DNA from: Ectopseudomonas chengduensis
Lineage (GTDB): Bacteria > Pseudomonadota > Gammaproteobacteria > Pseudomonadales > Pseudomonadaceae
Length of the DNA stretch: 64,000 nucleotides
Assembly (NCBI RefSeq): GCF_900102635.1
Contig: NZ_FMZQ01000011.1
Coordinates: forward strand, 62,001 to 126,000
Direction: 5' to 3'
In this document: positions 52,593 through 59,507 of the stretch, piece by piece
Numbering within the stretch: the first letter of the stretch is position 1
Layout of the letters: every line of letters begins with the position of its first letter
Notes under the pieces: model-generated
The model's database searches: none
The model's input: only the letters and a program-made list of their open reading frames with translations
Told to the model about the DNA's origin: nothing
Translations under genes and position numbers: made by a program

Positions 52593-53618
52593 TCAGTCTT
52601 CGCGGATCGCCTTGAGTCGATGTTCCCAACGGCGTTTGGCAAAACGGCGCATGTTGGGGATATCGTCGGTCTCGTCGAGAATCGGCTTGCCGATGATGGT
52701 TTCCATGATGTCTTCCAGTGTCACCAGGCCGTGCCAGCTACCGAACTCGTCGTACACCAGGCACATGTGCTGACGCTCCTGCATGAGCAGGGTCATCAGG
52801 TTTTCCACGTTCATGCTGTCCGGCACGACCTTGATCGGCTTCATGATCTGGGTGATCGGTTCGCCATCGTTCTCGGCCGCCAGGGCGTCATAACGGAACA
52901 CCACGCCCAGCGGCGATTCGTCCTCGCCGATCACCGGGTAACGGGAGAACTGGCTCTCGCGGGCACGCGCCTTGAACGCGGCGATCGATTCATCCGGTGC
53001 GGCGGATTCGCAGACGATGCGTGGCGTCATGATGTCGCGCAGGCGAATCTCGTGCAGGTCGAGGATATTGCTGATCACCCGATGCTCGTCTTCGTCGAGC
53101 TTGCCCACTTCGCGGCCAAGCAGGGTCAGCGCCTTGATCTCCTGGCGAATGTCGTGCTCCGGCTCCTTGCCGCCGAACAGGCGCATGATCAGGTCCGACA
53201 TGACGATGAACGGCTTGAGCAGCAGGATCATGAAGCGCAGCAGGGCCGGCAGGAAGGGCGCCAGGGCGCGCCAGTAACGGGCACCGATGGTCTTCGGCAG
53301 AATCTCCGAAAGCACCAGGATCAGCAGGGTCATGACCGCCGAGGCGATACCCAGGTAACCGTCACCGAAGACGATCGCCACCTGCGCACCAACGCCGGTC
53401 GCACCAACGGTATGCGCCACGGTGTTGAGGGTCAGGATGGCCGCCAGCGGCTGGTCGATCTTGTCTTTGAGCTCTTTCAGCCTTTCGTACAACTGAGGTT
53501 TTTCGGCCTTCTGCTGTGCGATGTAACTGGGCGTGAGGGAGAGCAGGGCGGCTTCGAGGATGGAGCAGATGAACGAAACCAGGATGGAGAGGACAGCGAA
53601 CGCTATCAGGAGTGTCAT
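52593..53618 (-). CDS. CNNM/CorC-family membrane protein with CBS domains
   Basis: A 341-residue protein with a DUF21 membrane domain (about 1-180, four helices; SEILPKTIGARYW) and a CBS pair (about 195-320). It lacks the C-terminal transporter-associated domain found in the roughly 430-residue CorC/HlyC proteins. The family is linked to Mg2+ or other divalent-cation export. The start at ATG 53618 matches the family; its ribosome binding site is weak. Confidence 0.88.
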   Translation of the reverse strand: MTLLIAFAVLSILVSFICSILEAALLSLTPSYIAQQKAEKPQLYERLKELKDKIDQPLAAILTLNTVAHTVGATGVGAQVAIVFGDGYLGIASAVMTLLILVLSEILPKTIGARYWRALAPFLPALLRFMILLLKPFIVMSDLIMRLFGGKEPEHDIRQEIKALTLLGREVGKLDEDEHRVISNILDLHEIRLRDIMTPRIVCESAAPDESIAAFKARARESQFSRYPVIGEDESPLGVVFRYDALAAENDGEPITQIMKPIKVVPDSMNVENLMTLLMQERQHMCLVYDEFGSWHGLVTLEDIMETIIGKPILDETDDIPNMRRFAKRRWEHRLKAIRED

Positions 53619-53814
53619 GTAGAGGGGTAGGTGGCCAAGGGCCGGCCAATTTAGCGCAAGTGCATTGGAAAAAGCAGAAAAGCTGCAACATTTCATTTCG
53701 TCATGCTGGCGCCGTTGACGTTCACTGCCCAACGTCTTGCCTGCCGATATTTCACTGGCTGCACGTAGCCCAGCTTCGACTAGGCTAAAGGGACACTATC
53801 TGGGGAGGTCCTCC

Positions 53815-54063
53815 ATGCCGCTTGAACATCACCCGTTGACCCGCGAATTTCCTCAGCAAGGCGACGTCATGCGCAAGCTGATGCAAAGTCACCCCCACTT
53901 CCCTCGCCTGGCTGGCGAATATGAAGCGCTGGACAAGCGCATCTACGAAATAGAGGACGGTCGCGAGGCTGCCGACGACCTGACCTTGCAGGGGCTCAAA
54001 CTGCAGCGTGTGGGCCTCAAGGACGAGATCGCCGATCTGCTGCGCAAGGCGGGCAGTGCTTGA
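53815..54063 (+). CDS. DUF465 (YdcH-like) small protein, copy 1
   Basis: An 82-residue, mostly helical charged protein with the DUF465 core EYEALDKRIYEIEDG and the pattern LxxxRVGLKDEIADLL. Function unknown. GGGGAGG precedes the ATG at 53815; the longer frame from 53737 is rejected. A paralogue follows 68 bases later. Its stop codon overlaps the Anr box of that copy. Confidence 0.87.
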   Translation: MPLEHHPLTREFPQQGDVMRKLMQSHPHFPRLAGEYEALDKRIYEIEDGREAADDLTLQGLKLQRVGLKDEIADLLRKAGSA

Positions 54064-54073
54064 TCCGGATCAA
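54060..54073 (+). promoter_or_regulatory. Perfect Anr/Fnr box upstream of the second DUF465 gene
   Basis: TTGATCCGGATCAA is a perfect match to TTGAT-N4-ATCAA and fully palindromic. A candidate -10 TAGGCT lies about 54096-54101. The box centre would then be near -41.5 from a start around 54108, the class II activator position. Confidence 0.8.
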
Positions 54074-54131
54074 ATGAACGGTCGACGTGCAGCGCTAGGC
54101 TGGAGCCATCTTCCCTGTCAGAGGCTTCCTC

Positions 54132-54410
54132 ATGCACGTCGACCACCATCCGCTGGTTCATGATTTCCCCGAACTGCGCAACGAACTGCAGCGTCTGCGG
54201 CAGAGCGATGAACAGTTCTCTCGCCAGGCCGAAGAGTACGAAGCGCTGGACAAGCGCATCTGCCGTATCGAGGACGGTATCGAGTTGCTCGATGACGTCA
54301 CCCTCAGCGCGCTGAAACTCGACCGTGTGGCAATGAAGGACGAGTTGGCGCGCCAGCTCAAACGCGCTGCAGGTCAGTGCTGCGGTTGTGGCAATGGCTG
54401 TCGGGGTTGA
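54132..54410 (+). CDS. DUF465 small protein, copy 2, with cysteine-rich tail
   Basis: A 92-residue paralogue of the preceding gene. It shares HHPLxHDFP, EYEALDKRI and IEDG. The C-terminus CCGCGNGCRG carries four cysteines absent from copy 1 and could bind metal. It is preceded by a perfect Anr box, so it is probably induced when oxygen is low. Function unknown. Confidence 0.87.
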   Translation: MHVDHHPLVHDFPELRNELQRLRQSDEQFSRQAEEYEALDKRICRIEDGIELLDDVTLSALKLDRVAMKDELARQLKRAAGQCCGCGNGCRG

Positions 54411-54526
54411 TGCCCGGAAAATGCGGCAGACACGGCGCCCCCTACGAGATCGCTACCGGTAGGTTGCGTCGTGCGCACCGGCCTTCCCGGATCTCGTCTT
54501 GACTTCGCCATCGGAGCCGAAAGGCC

Positions 54527-55021
54527 TCAATGCACGGGCGGGTTGATCAGATAAGTGAGCAGCCCGTCCGCCTCTTCTTCTGTCCACACCGGGCGCGCCG
54601 GCCTGGGCCATTCGTTCAACAGCTGCTGCCAGAAGGCGCAGGCCAACTCATCCTGACGGTAGAAACGCAGCAGCCAGGGACTACCATCGCCCATTACCTG
54701 CTGTACCAGGGCACGACCGATGCCCTGGCGACGATACTTTTTGAGGATGAACAGGTCGGCGAATTCCGGTACATCAAGACCGGGTAACTCGCTCTGTTCG
54801 ATCAGCAGGAAGCCGGCAATGAAGTCGTCGACCAGTATCAGTTGCGCACTCCAGCCCGGCTCCTGCCAATAGCGCTGCAGGTGGGGTTGATGGATGTAGA
54901 AGCGACCGTCCGTCTCCACGTCCTCCTGCTCCCAGTCCGAGCTTTCGTAGGCGTAGAACTGGTAGAGGTTGGCCAGTAGCGGCAGCTGTTCGGCGCTGGT
55001 GGGGAGCAGTTGGATCTGCAT
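54527..55021 (-). CDS. GNAT family N-acetyltransferase
   Basis: A 164-residue acyltransferase with the acetyl-CoA motif FILKKYRRQGIGRALVQQV (about 93-111). The early LLANLYQFYAYESSDW resembles the uncharacterised YjdJ-like or PanM-like set. The acceptor is unknown. The start at ATG 55021 gives a normal GNAT N-terminus; the 35 extra residues to 55126 would overlap the radA start region. It is divergent from radA. Confidence 0.83.
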   Translation of the reverse strand: MQIQLLPTSAEQLPLLANLYQFYAYESSDWEQEDVETDGRFYIHQPHLQRYWQEPGWSAQLILVDDFIAGFLLIEQSELPGLDVPEFADLFILKKYRRQGIGRALVQQVMGDGSPWLLRFYRQDELACAFWQQLLNEWPRPARPVWTEEEADGLLTYLINPPVH

Positions 55022-55113
55022 ATGGGCATTCCGGGCAGAGTGGCTGTGATCTGTAAATTTATCCAGTTGTTCGGTATCGTTCCAGCCTTCGTTCAGCGGC
55101 AGGATTGATCGCA

Positions 55114-56472
55114 ATGGCCAAGGCAAAACGCATGTACGGCTGCACCGAGTGCGGCGCCACCTTTCCCAAGTGGGCCGGGCAATGTGGCGAGTGTGGTGCC
55201 TGGAACACCCTGGTGGAAACCGTGGTCGAGGGCGCGACGCCCAGCGGGCGCACTGGCTGGGCCGGCGACAAGGCCAATATCAAGACCTTGGCTGAGGTCA
55301 GTGTCGAGGAAATTCCGCGTTTTTCCACCGCTTCCGGTGAGCTGGATCGGGTGCTGGGTGGCGGCCTGGTCGATGGCTCGGTGGTGCTGATCGGCGGCGA
55401 CCCCGGCATTGGCAAGTCGACCATCCTGCTGCAGACCCTGTGCAACATCGCCCAGCGTTTCCCGGCACTGTATGTGACGGGTGAGGAATCGCAGCAGCAG
55501 GTGGCCATGCGTGCGCGGCGGCTGGATCTGCCGCAGGACAAGCTCAAGGTGATGACCGAAACCTGCATCGAGTCGATCATCGCCACCGCCCGCCAGGAAA
55601 AACCCAAGGTCATGGTCATCGACTCGATCCAGACCATCTTCACCGAGCAACTGCAGTCGGCTCCTGGTGGCGTTGCCCAGGTGCGCGAGAGTGCGGCGCT
55701 GCTGGTGCGTTTTGCCAAACAGAGCGGCACGGCGATCTTTCTCGTCGGCCACGTCACCAAGGAGGGCGCGTTGGCCGGCCCACGCGTGCTGGAGCACATG
55801 GTCGACACCGTGCTGTATTTCGAGGGCGAGTCCGATGGCCGCCTGCGCCTCTTGCGGGCGGTGAAGAACCGTTTCGGCGCGGTCAACGAACTGGGTGTGT
55901 TCGGCATGACCGACAAGGGCCTGAAGGAAGTCTCCAATCCCTCGGCGATCTTCCTCACCCGCGCGCAGGAGGCCGTGCCCGGCAGTGTGGTGATGGCTAC
56001 CTGGGAAGGCTCGCGACCGATGCTGGTGGAGGTGCAGGCGCTGGTCGACACCAGTCATCTGGGCAATCCGCGCCGCGTCACCCTGGGCCTGGATCAGAAC
56101 CGCCTGGCCATGCTGCTGGCGGTACTGCACCGCCACGGCGGCATTCCGACCTATGACCAGGACGTGTTCCTCAACGTGGTTGGCGGGGTCAAGGTGCTGG
56201 AAACGGCGTCCGACCTGGCACTGATGGCGGCGGTGATCTCCAGCCTGCGCAACCGGCCGCTGCAACATGACCTGCTGGTGTTCGGCGAGATTGGTCTGTC
56301 CGGCGAGATTCGTCCGGTGCCGAGCGGTCAGGAGCGTCTGAAGGAGGCGGCCAAGCATGGTTTCAAGCGCGCCATCGTGCCCAAGGGCAATGCCCCCAAG
56401 GAAGCACCGCCGGGTTTGCAGATAGTAGCCGTCACGCGCCTGGAACAGGCGCTGGATGCGCTTTTCGAGTAA
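55114..56472 (+). CDS. radA: DNA repair protein RadA
   Basis: A 452-residue RecA-like branch-migration ATPase used in recombinational repair. The N-terminal zinc finger is CTECGATFPKWAGQCGEC; Walker A is GGDPGIGKST (about 95-104); the RadA motif KNRFG is near 251; a C-terminal Lon-like domain follows. ATG 55114 is chosen over a TTG three codons upstream. In P. aeruginosa it is PA4609, next to mapZ. Confidence 0.95.
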   Translation: MAKAKRMYGCTECGATFPKWAGQCGECGAWNTLVETVVEGATPSGRTGWAGDKANIKTLAEVSVEEIPRFSTASGELDRVLGGGLVDGSVVLIGGDPGIGKSTILLQTLCNIAQRFPALYVTGEESQQQVAMRARRLDLPQDKLKVMTETCIESIIATARQEKPKVMVIDSIQTIFTEQLQSAPGGVAQVRESAALLVRFAKQSGTAIFLVGHVTKEGALAGPRVLEHMVDTVLYFEGESDGRLRLLRAVKNRFGAVNELGVFGMTDKGLKEVSNPSAIFLTRAQEAVPGSVVMATWEGSRPMLVEVQALVDTSHLGNPRRVTLGLDQNRLAMLLAVLHRHGGIPTYDQDVFLNVVGGVKVLETASDLALMAAVISSLRNRPLQHDLLVFGEIGLSGEIRPVPSGQERLKEAAKHGFKRAIVPKGNAPKEAPPGLQIVAVTRLEQALDALFE

Positions 56473-56520
56473 CTAAAGTCGCGGCTAAAACCCTTCCTGC
56501 TGTACCTGCACATGTACCAA

Positions 56521-56583
56521 CTGTAGGAGCCCGCTTGCGGGCGATCATCGATAAAAGCATCGCCGGCAAGCCGGCTCCTACAG
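56521..56583. repeat. Paired Pseudomonas REP element after radA
   Basis: ctgtaggagc (56521-56530) and ggctcctacag (56573-56583) form the outer arms, with gcttgcgggcgat and atcgccggcaagc inside. It is the common tgtaggagc REP form. It may help end or protect the radA transcript. Confidence 0.85.
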
Positions 56584-56719
56584 GTCCATCCGAGCTACGT
56601 CTTTGTATCGGCTGCGGCGTTCTGCCGCGAGTGGGGCGGGTCGAAAATTGACCGAGGTCAATAAGTAGCAGGCTATCGACGCGCAGCATGAAGGCGTATC
56701 CACTGAAGGAGACGCCATC

Positions 56720-56866
56720 ATGTTCCTGTTCTTCGATTTCTTTTCCCGGGCTTTCAACTTCGACGCCAAGGCCATTGAGTCGCGCGATGCGCGTCGTCAG
56801 GCGCAGCGTATTCAGGCGCGTCGCCAGCGTCGTGAACAGGCAGAGGCTGCCTGCTTGCGCCACTGA
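56720..56866 (+). CDS. 48-residue orphan small protein
   Basis: A short frame with a Phe-rich start (MFLFFDFFSRAFNFDAKAI) and a highly basic, Arg/Gln-rich helical tail (RRQAQRIQARRQRREQAEAA). AAGGAG precedes the ATG at 9 bases' spacing. The stop lies just before palindromic element copy 2. An amphipathic membrane-surface peptide is conceivable. I do not recognise it, and the coding status rests on the ribosome binding site and composition. Confidence 0.6.
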   Translation: MFLFFDFFSRAFNFDAKAIESRDARRQAQRIQARRQRREQAEAACLRH

Positions 56867-56869
56867 CTG

Positions 56870-57016
56870 CTAGGCTCTGTACGAAAAGTGCCTGCGCTCG
56901 GTGATGCTTCGTTAAAAACCGGTTCGGAATGCTCATTTACCACTCGTAAACTGCGCTTCCTCACCGGTTTTTGCCTCGCCTGACCTTCGCTCGACGACTT
57001 TTCGTATAGAACCTAG
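56870..57016. repeat. Nested palindromic element, copy 2
   Basis: About 147 bases. Outer arms 56870-56889 and 56997-57016 pair at 18 of 20 positions. Inner arms aaaaaccggt (56914-56923) and accggttttt (56963-56972) pair perfectly. The central hairpin is tttac-CACTC-gtaaa (56936-56950). It has the same skeleton as copy 1 with different but still pairing stem bases. The right arm contains the mapZ stop codon (57013-57015). Confidence 0.75.
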
Positions 57017-57390
57017 TCGTCTTCGCCCAATGCCGCCAGTTCACGTTCCAGCAGTTGCTCATCACCAAGATTGAGCTCGATCAGGCGGCGCAGGTGGCTG
57101 ATCGATTCCAGGTCGATATGCCGACAGACGAAGCCGAGCGACTGCGGCTGGGTGCGCGTCAGTACCACTTCCATCTTCACCTTGGCTTCGTCCCCCAGTT
57201 CGATAAGGGCTTCGAAGGGCTGGTTCGGGTCCCCGTTCCAGTCGCGCGGGGTCTTGATCAGCAGGCCCTTGAGAGAGATATCGTGCAGAGCTGCCGACCA
57301 TTGTCGCTCACCCTGAGCGATGACGGTGGGGGCGTCGAAGGCGATGCGCTGAAAGCGCCGACGCTCGTTGGCTGATTCACTCATGCCCAT
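57013..57390 (-). CDS. mapZ: PilZ-domain cyclic di-GMP receptor MapZ
   Basis: A 125-residue PilZ protein. The cyclic di-GMP motif RRRFQRI (RxxxR, about residues 9-15) and the DxSxxG motif in LHDISLKGLL are intact. In P. aeruginosa PA4608 (MapZ) binds the methyltransferase CheR1 when loaded with cyclic di-GMP and alters chemotaxis. Length, DWNGDP and the C-terminal LNLGDEQLLERELA closely match my memory of PA4608. It thus connects the cyclases and chemoreceptors of this window. Confidence 0.93.
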   Translation of the reverse strand: MGMSESANERRRFQRIAFDAPTVIAQGERQWSAALHDISLKGLLIKTPRDWNGDPNQPFEALIELGDEAKVKMEVVLTRTQPQSLGFVCRHIDLESISHLRRLIELNLGDEQLLERELAALGEDD

Positions 57391-57549
57391 ACTCCTGAAG
57401 GATTTACATCACTATAGCCAAGGCTGACGGCCCCGTGCTTTGCCGCTGTGTCGCAGCGCACAGCTGAGACACACCAGTTTGACAGGTGGCCAAGTTTCGC
57501 CAAAGCTCCTTGTGTAGTTTTTATTACTCAATATTGCGGAGCGACACAT

Positions 57550-58056
57550 ATGAGCAAGCGACTGCTGGGTAAAGGGTTGGTCTTCGGTCTGTTGAGCATG
57601 GCCAGTGTTGGTGCGTTTGCCGATGCTGCGGGCGGTAATGGCTGCGGCTGGGGCAACATGCTGTTCGAAGGGCAGCGCGGCATGGCGCCGCACTTTCTAG
57701 CGACCACTACCAACGGCACCTCGGGTAATGCCACCTTCGGTATGACTTCCGGTACCAACGGCTGCGATACCAGCGGCGCGCTGGGTTACAACGGTCGCTC
57801 CATGCTGGCAATGAATGGCATGCTCGATTCGATTGCCGAAGACATGGCCATGGGCCAGGGCGAAGCGCTGGACGCCTACGCTACCTTGCTGGGCGTGGAG
57901 GCTCAGGATCGTGCGCACTTCGCCAAGGTCACTCACGACAACTTCGGCAGCATCTTCAGCAAAGCCGACGCCACCAGTGAGCAGGTGCTGGCAGCCACGC
58001 TCGAGGTGATGAGCCGTGACGCGCAACTGGCGCGCTACGTGAAACAGCCGGCCTGA
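57550..58056 (+). CDS. DUF3015 family exported protein
   Basis: A 168-residue protein with a signal peptide ending near AFADA (about 24) and the DUF3015 pattern NGCGWGNMLFEGQRG, TNGCDTSGAL. The function is unknown. GGAG precedes the ATG at 57550; the 34 extra residues of the longer frame are rejected. PA4607, beside mapZ in P. aeruginosa, is my remembered counterpart. It is convergent with glyA. Confidence 0.88.
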   Translation: MSKRLLGKGLVFGLLSMASVGAFADAAGGNGCGWGNMLFEGQRGMAPHFLATTTNGTSGNATFGMTSGTNGCDTSGALGYNGRSMLAMNGMLDSIAEDMAMGQGEALDAYATLLGVEAQDRAHFAKVTHDNFGSIFSKADATSEQVLAATLEVMSRDAQLARYVKQPA

Positions 58057-58073
58057 GATTAATCCCCGGCAAA

Positions 58074-58102
58074 AACAAGCCCGCCAATTTGGCGGGCTTG
58101 TT
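58074..58102 (-). terminator. Intrinsic terminator for glyA, possibly bidirectional
   Basis: A perfect 12-bp stem (58074-58085 / 58091-58102, aacaagcccgcc / ggcgggcttgtt) with a 5-base loop lies between convergent genes. On the minus strand it is followed by a T-run (complement of aaaaa at 58071-58075). Confidence 0.85.
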
Positions 58103-58118
58103 CATTTCAGGCAGCGTA

Positions 58119-59372
58119 TCAGTTGCCGTATACCGGGAACTTCGCGCACAGCGCCTTGACCTGCTCACGCACGCGGCCTTCGACTTCATCATTGCCGATG
58201 TTGGCCAGTACGTCGCAGATCCAGCCTGCCAGTTGACGGCACTCGTCTTCCTTGAAGCCGCGAGTGGTGACGGCGGGGGTGCCGATACGCAGGCCGGAGG
58301 TGACGAACGGCGAACGCGGATCGTTCGGTACGCTGTTCTTGTTCACGGTGATGAAGGCTCGGCCCAGGGCAGCGTCAGCATCCTTGCCGGTAATGTCCTG
58401 CTTGATCAGCGAGAGCAGGAACAGGTGGTTCTCGGTGCCGCCGGAGACCACGTCGTAACCGTTGTCGATGAACACCTGGGCCATGGTCTGGGCGTTCTTG
58501 ATCACCTGCGCCTGGTAAGCCTTGAACTCAGGCTGCAGCGCTTCCTTGAAGCACACCGCCTTGGCGGCGATGACGTGCTCCAGCGGGCCGCCCTGGCCGC
58601 CCGGGAATACCGCGGAGTTGAACTTCTTCTCCAGCTCTTCGTTCTTGCGCGCCAGGATCAGGCCACCGCGCGGGCCGCGCAGGGTCTTGTGCGTGGTGGT
58701 GGTAACCACGTCGGCGAACGGTACCGGGTTCGGGTACAGACCGGCGGCGACCAGACCAGCGACGTGGGCCATGTCGACGAACAGGTAGGCACCGACCTTG
58801 TCGGCGATGGCGCGGAAACGCGGGAAGTCCAGTACCTGCGAGTAGGCGCTGAAGCCGGCGATGATCATCTTCGGCTTGTGCTCCACGGCCAGGCGCTCGA
58901 CTTCGTCGTAGTCGATCAGGCCCTGGTCGTTGATGCCGTACTGCACGGCGTTGTAGATCTTGCCGGAGAAGCTGACGCTGGCGCCGTGGGTCAGGTGGCC
59001 GCCGTGGGCCAGGCTCATGCCCAGCACGGTGTCGCCGGCGTTGAGCAGGGCCATGTACACGGCGCTGTTGGCCTGGCTGCCGGAGTGCGGCTGGACGTTG
59101 GCGTAGTCGGCGCCGAACAGCTCCTTGGCGCGGTCGATGGCGAGTTGCTCGACCACGTCGACGTATTCGCAGCCGCCGTAGTAACGCTTGCCCGGATAGC
59201 CTTCGGCGTACTTGTTGGTCAGCACGCTGCCCTGGGCTTCCATCACCGCCGGGCTGGTGTAGTTTTCCGAGGCGATCAGCTCGATGTGCTCTTCCTGGCG
59301 CTGGGCTTCCTGCTCCATCGCGGCAAAGAGTTCGGCGTCATAACGAGCGAGGGTCAAATCACGGCTGAACAT
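58119..59372 (-). CDS. glyA: Serine hydroxymethyltransferase
   Basis: A PLP enzyme that interconverts serine and glycine and loads one-carbon units on tetrahydrofolate. The 417-residue length is typical. The PLP lysine is in TTTTHKTLRGPRGG (about 230), and YGGCEYVD and HGGHLTHG are family landmarks. P. aeruginosa has more than one copy; this one matches glyA3 (PA4602) by neighbourhood. Confidence 0.96.
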   Translation of the reverse strand: MFSRDLTLARYDAELFAAMEQEAQRQEEHIELIASENYTSPAVMEAQGSVLTNKYAEGYPGKRYYGGCEYVDVVEQLAIDRAKELFGADYANVQPHSGSQANSAVYMALLNAGDTVLGMSLAHGGHLTHGASVSFSGKIYNAVQYGINDQGLIDYDEVERLAVEHKPKMIIAGFSAYSQVLDFPRFRAIADKVGAYLFVDMAHVAGLVAAGLYPNPVPFADVVTTTTHKTLRGPRGGLILARKNEELEKKFNSAVFPGGQGGPLEHVIAAKAVCFKEALQPEFKAYQAQVIKNAQTMAQVFIDNGYDVVSGGTENHLFLLSLIKQDITGKDADAALGRAFITVNKNSVPNDPRSPFVTSGLRIGTPAVTTRGFKEDECRQLAGWICDVLANIGNDEVEGRVREQVKALCAKFPVYGN

Positions 59373-59507
59373 GGCGGTCCCCTGAAATCAGCTGGGCGGT
59401 AGAAAGAGGGGGCGGATTCTACCGCAAAGGTCGCATTCAGGCATATGAAGGTCGGTCATGAGCCTGACAAATGGCCTTCATGCTGAGTTGGGCCCAGGGC
59501 CCGCCCG

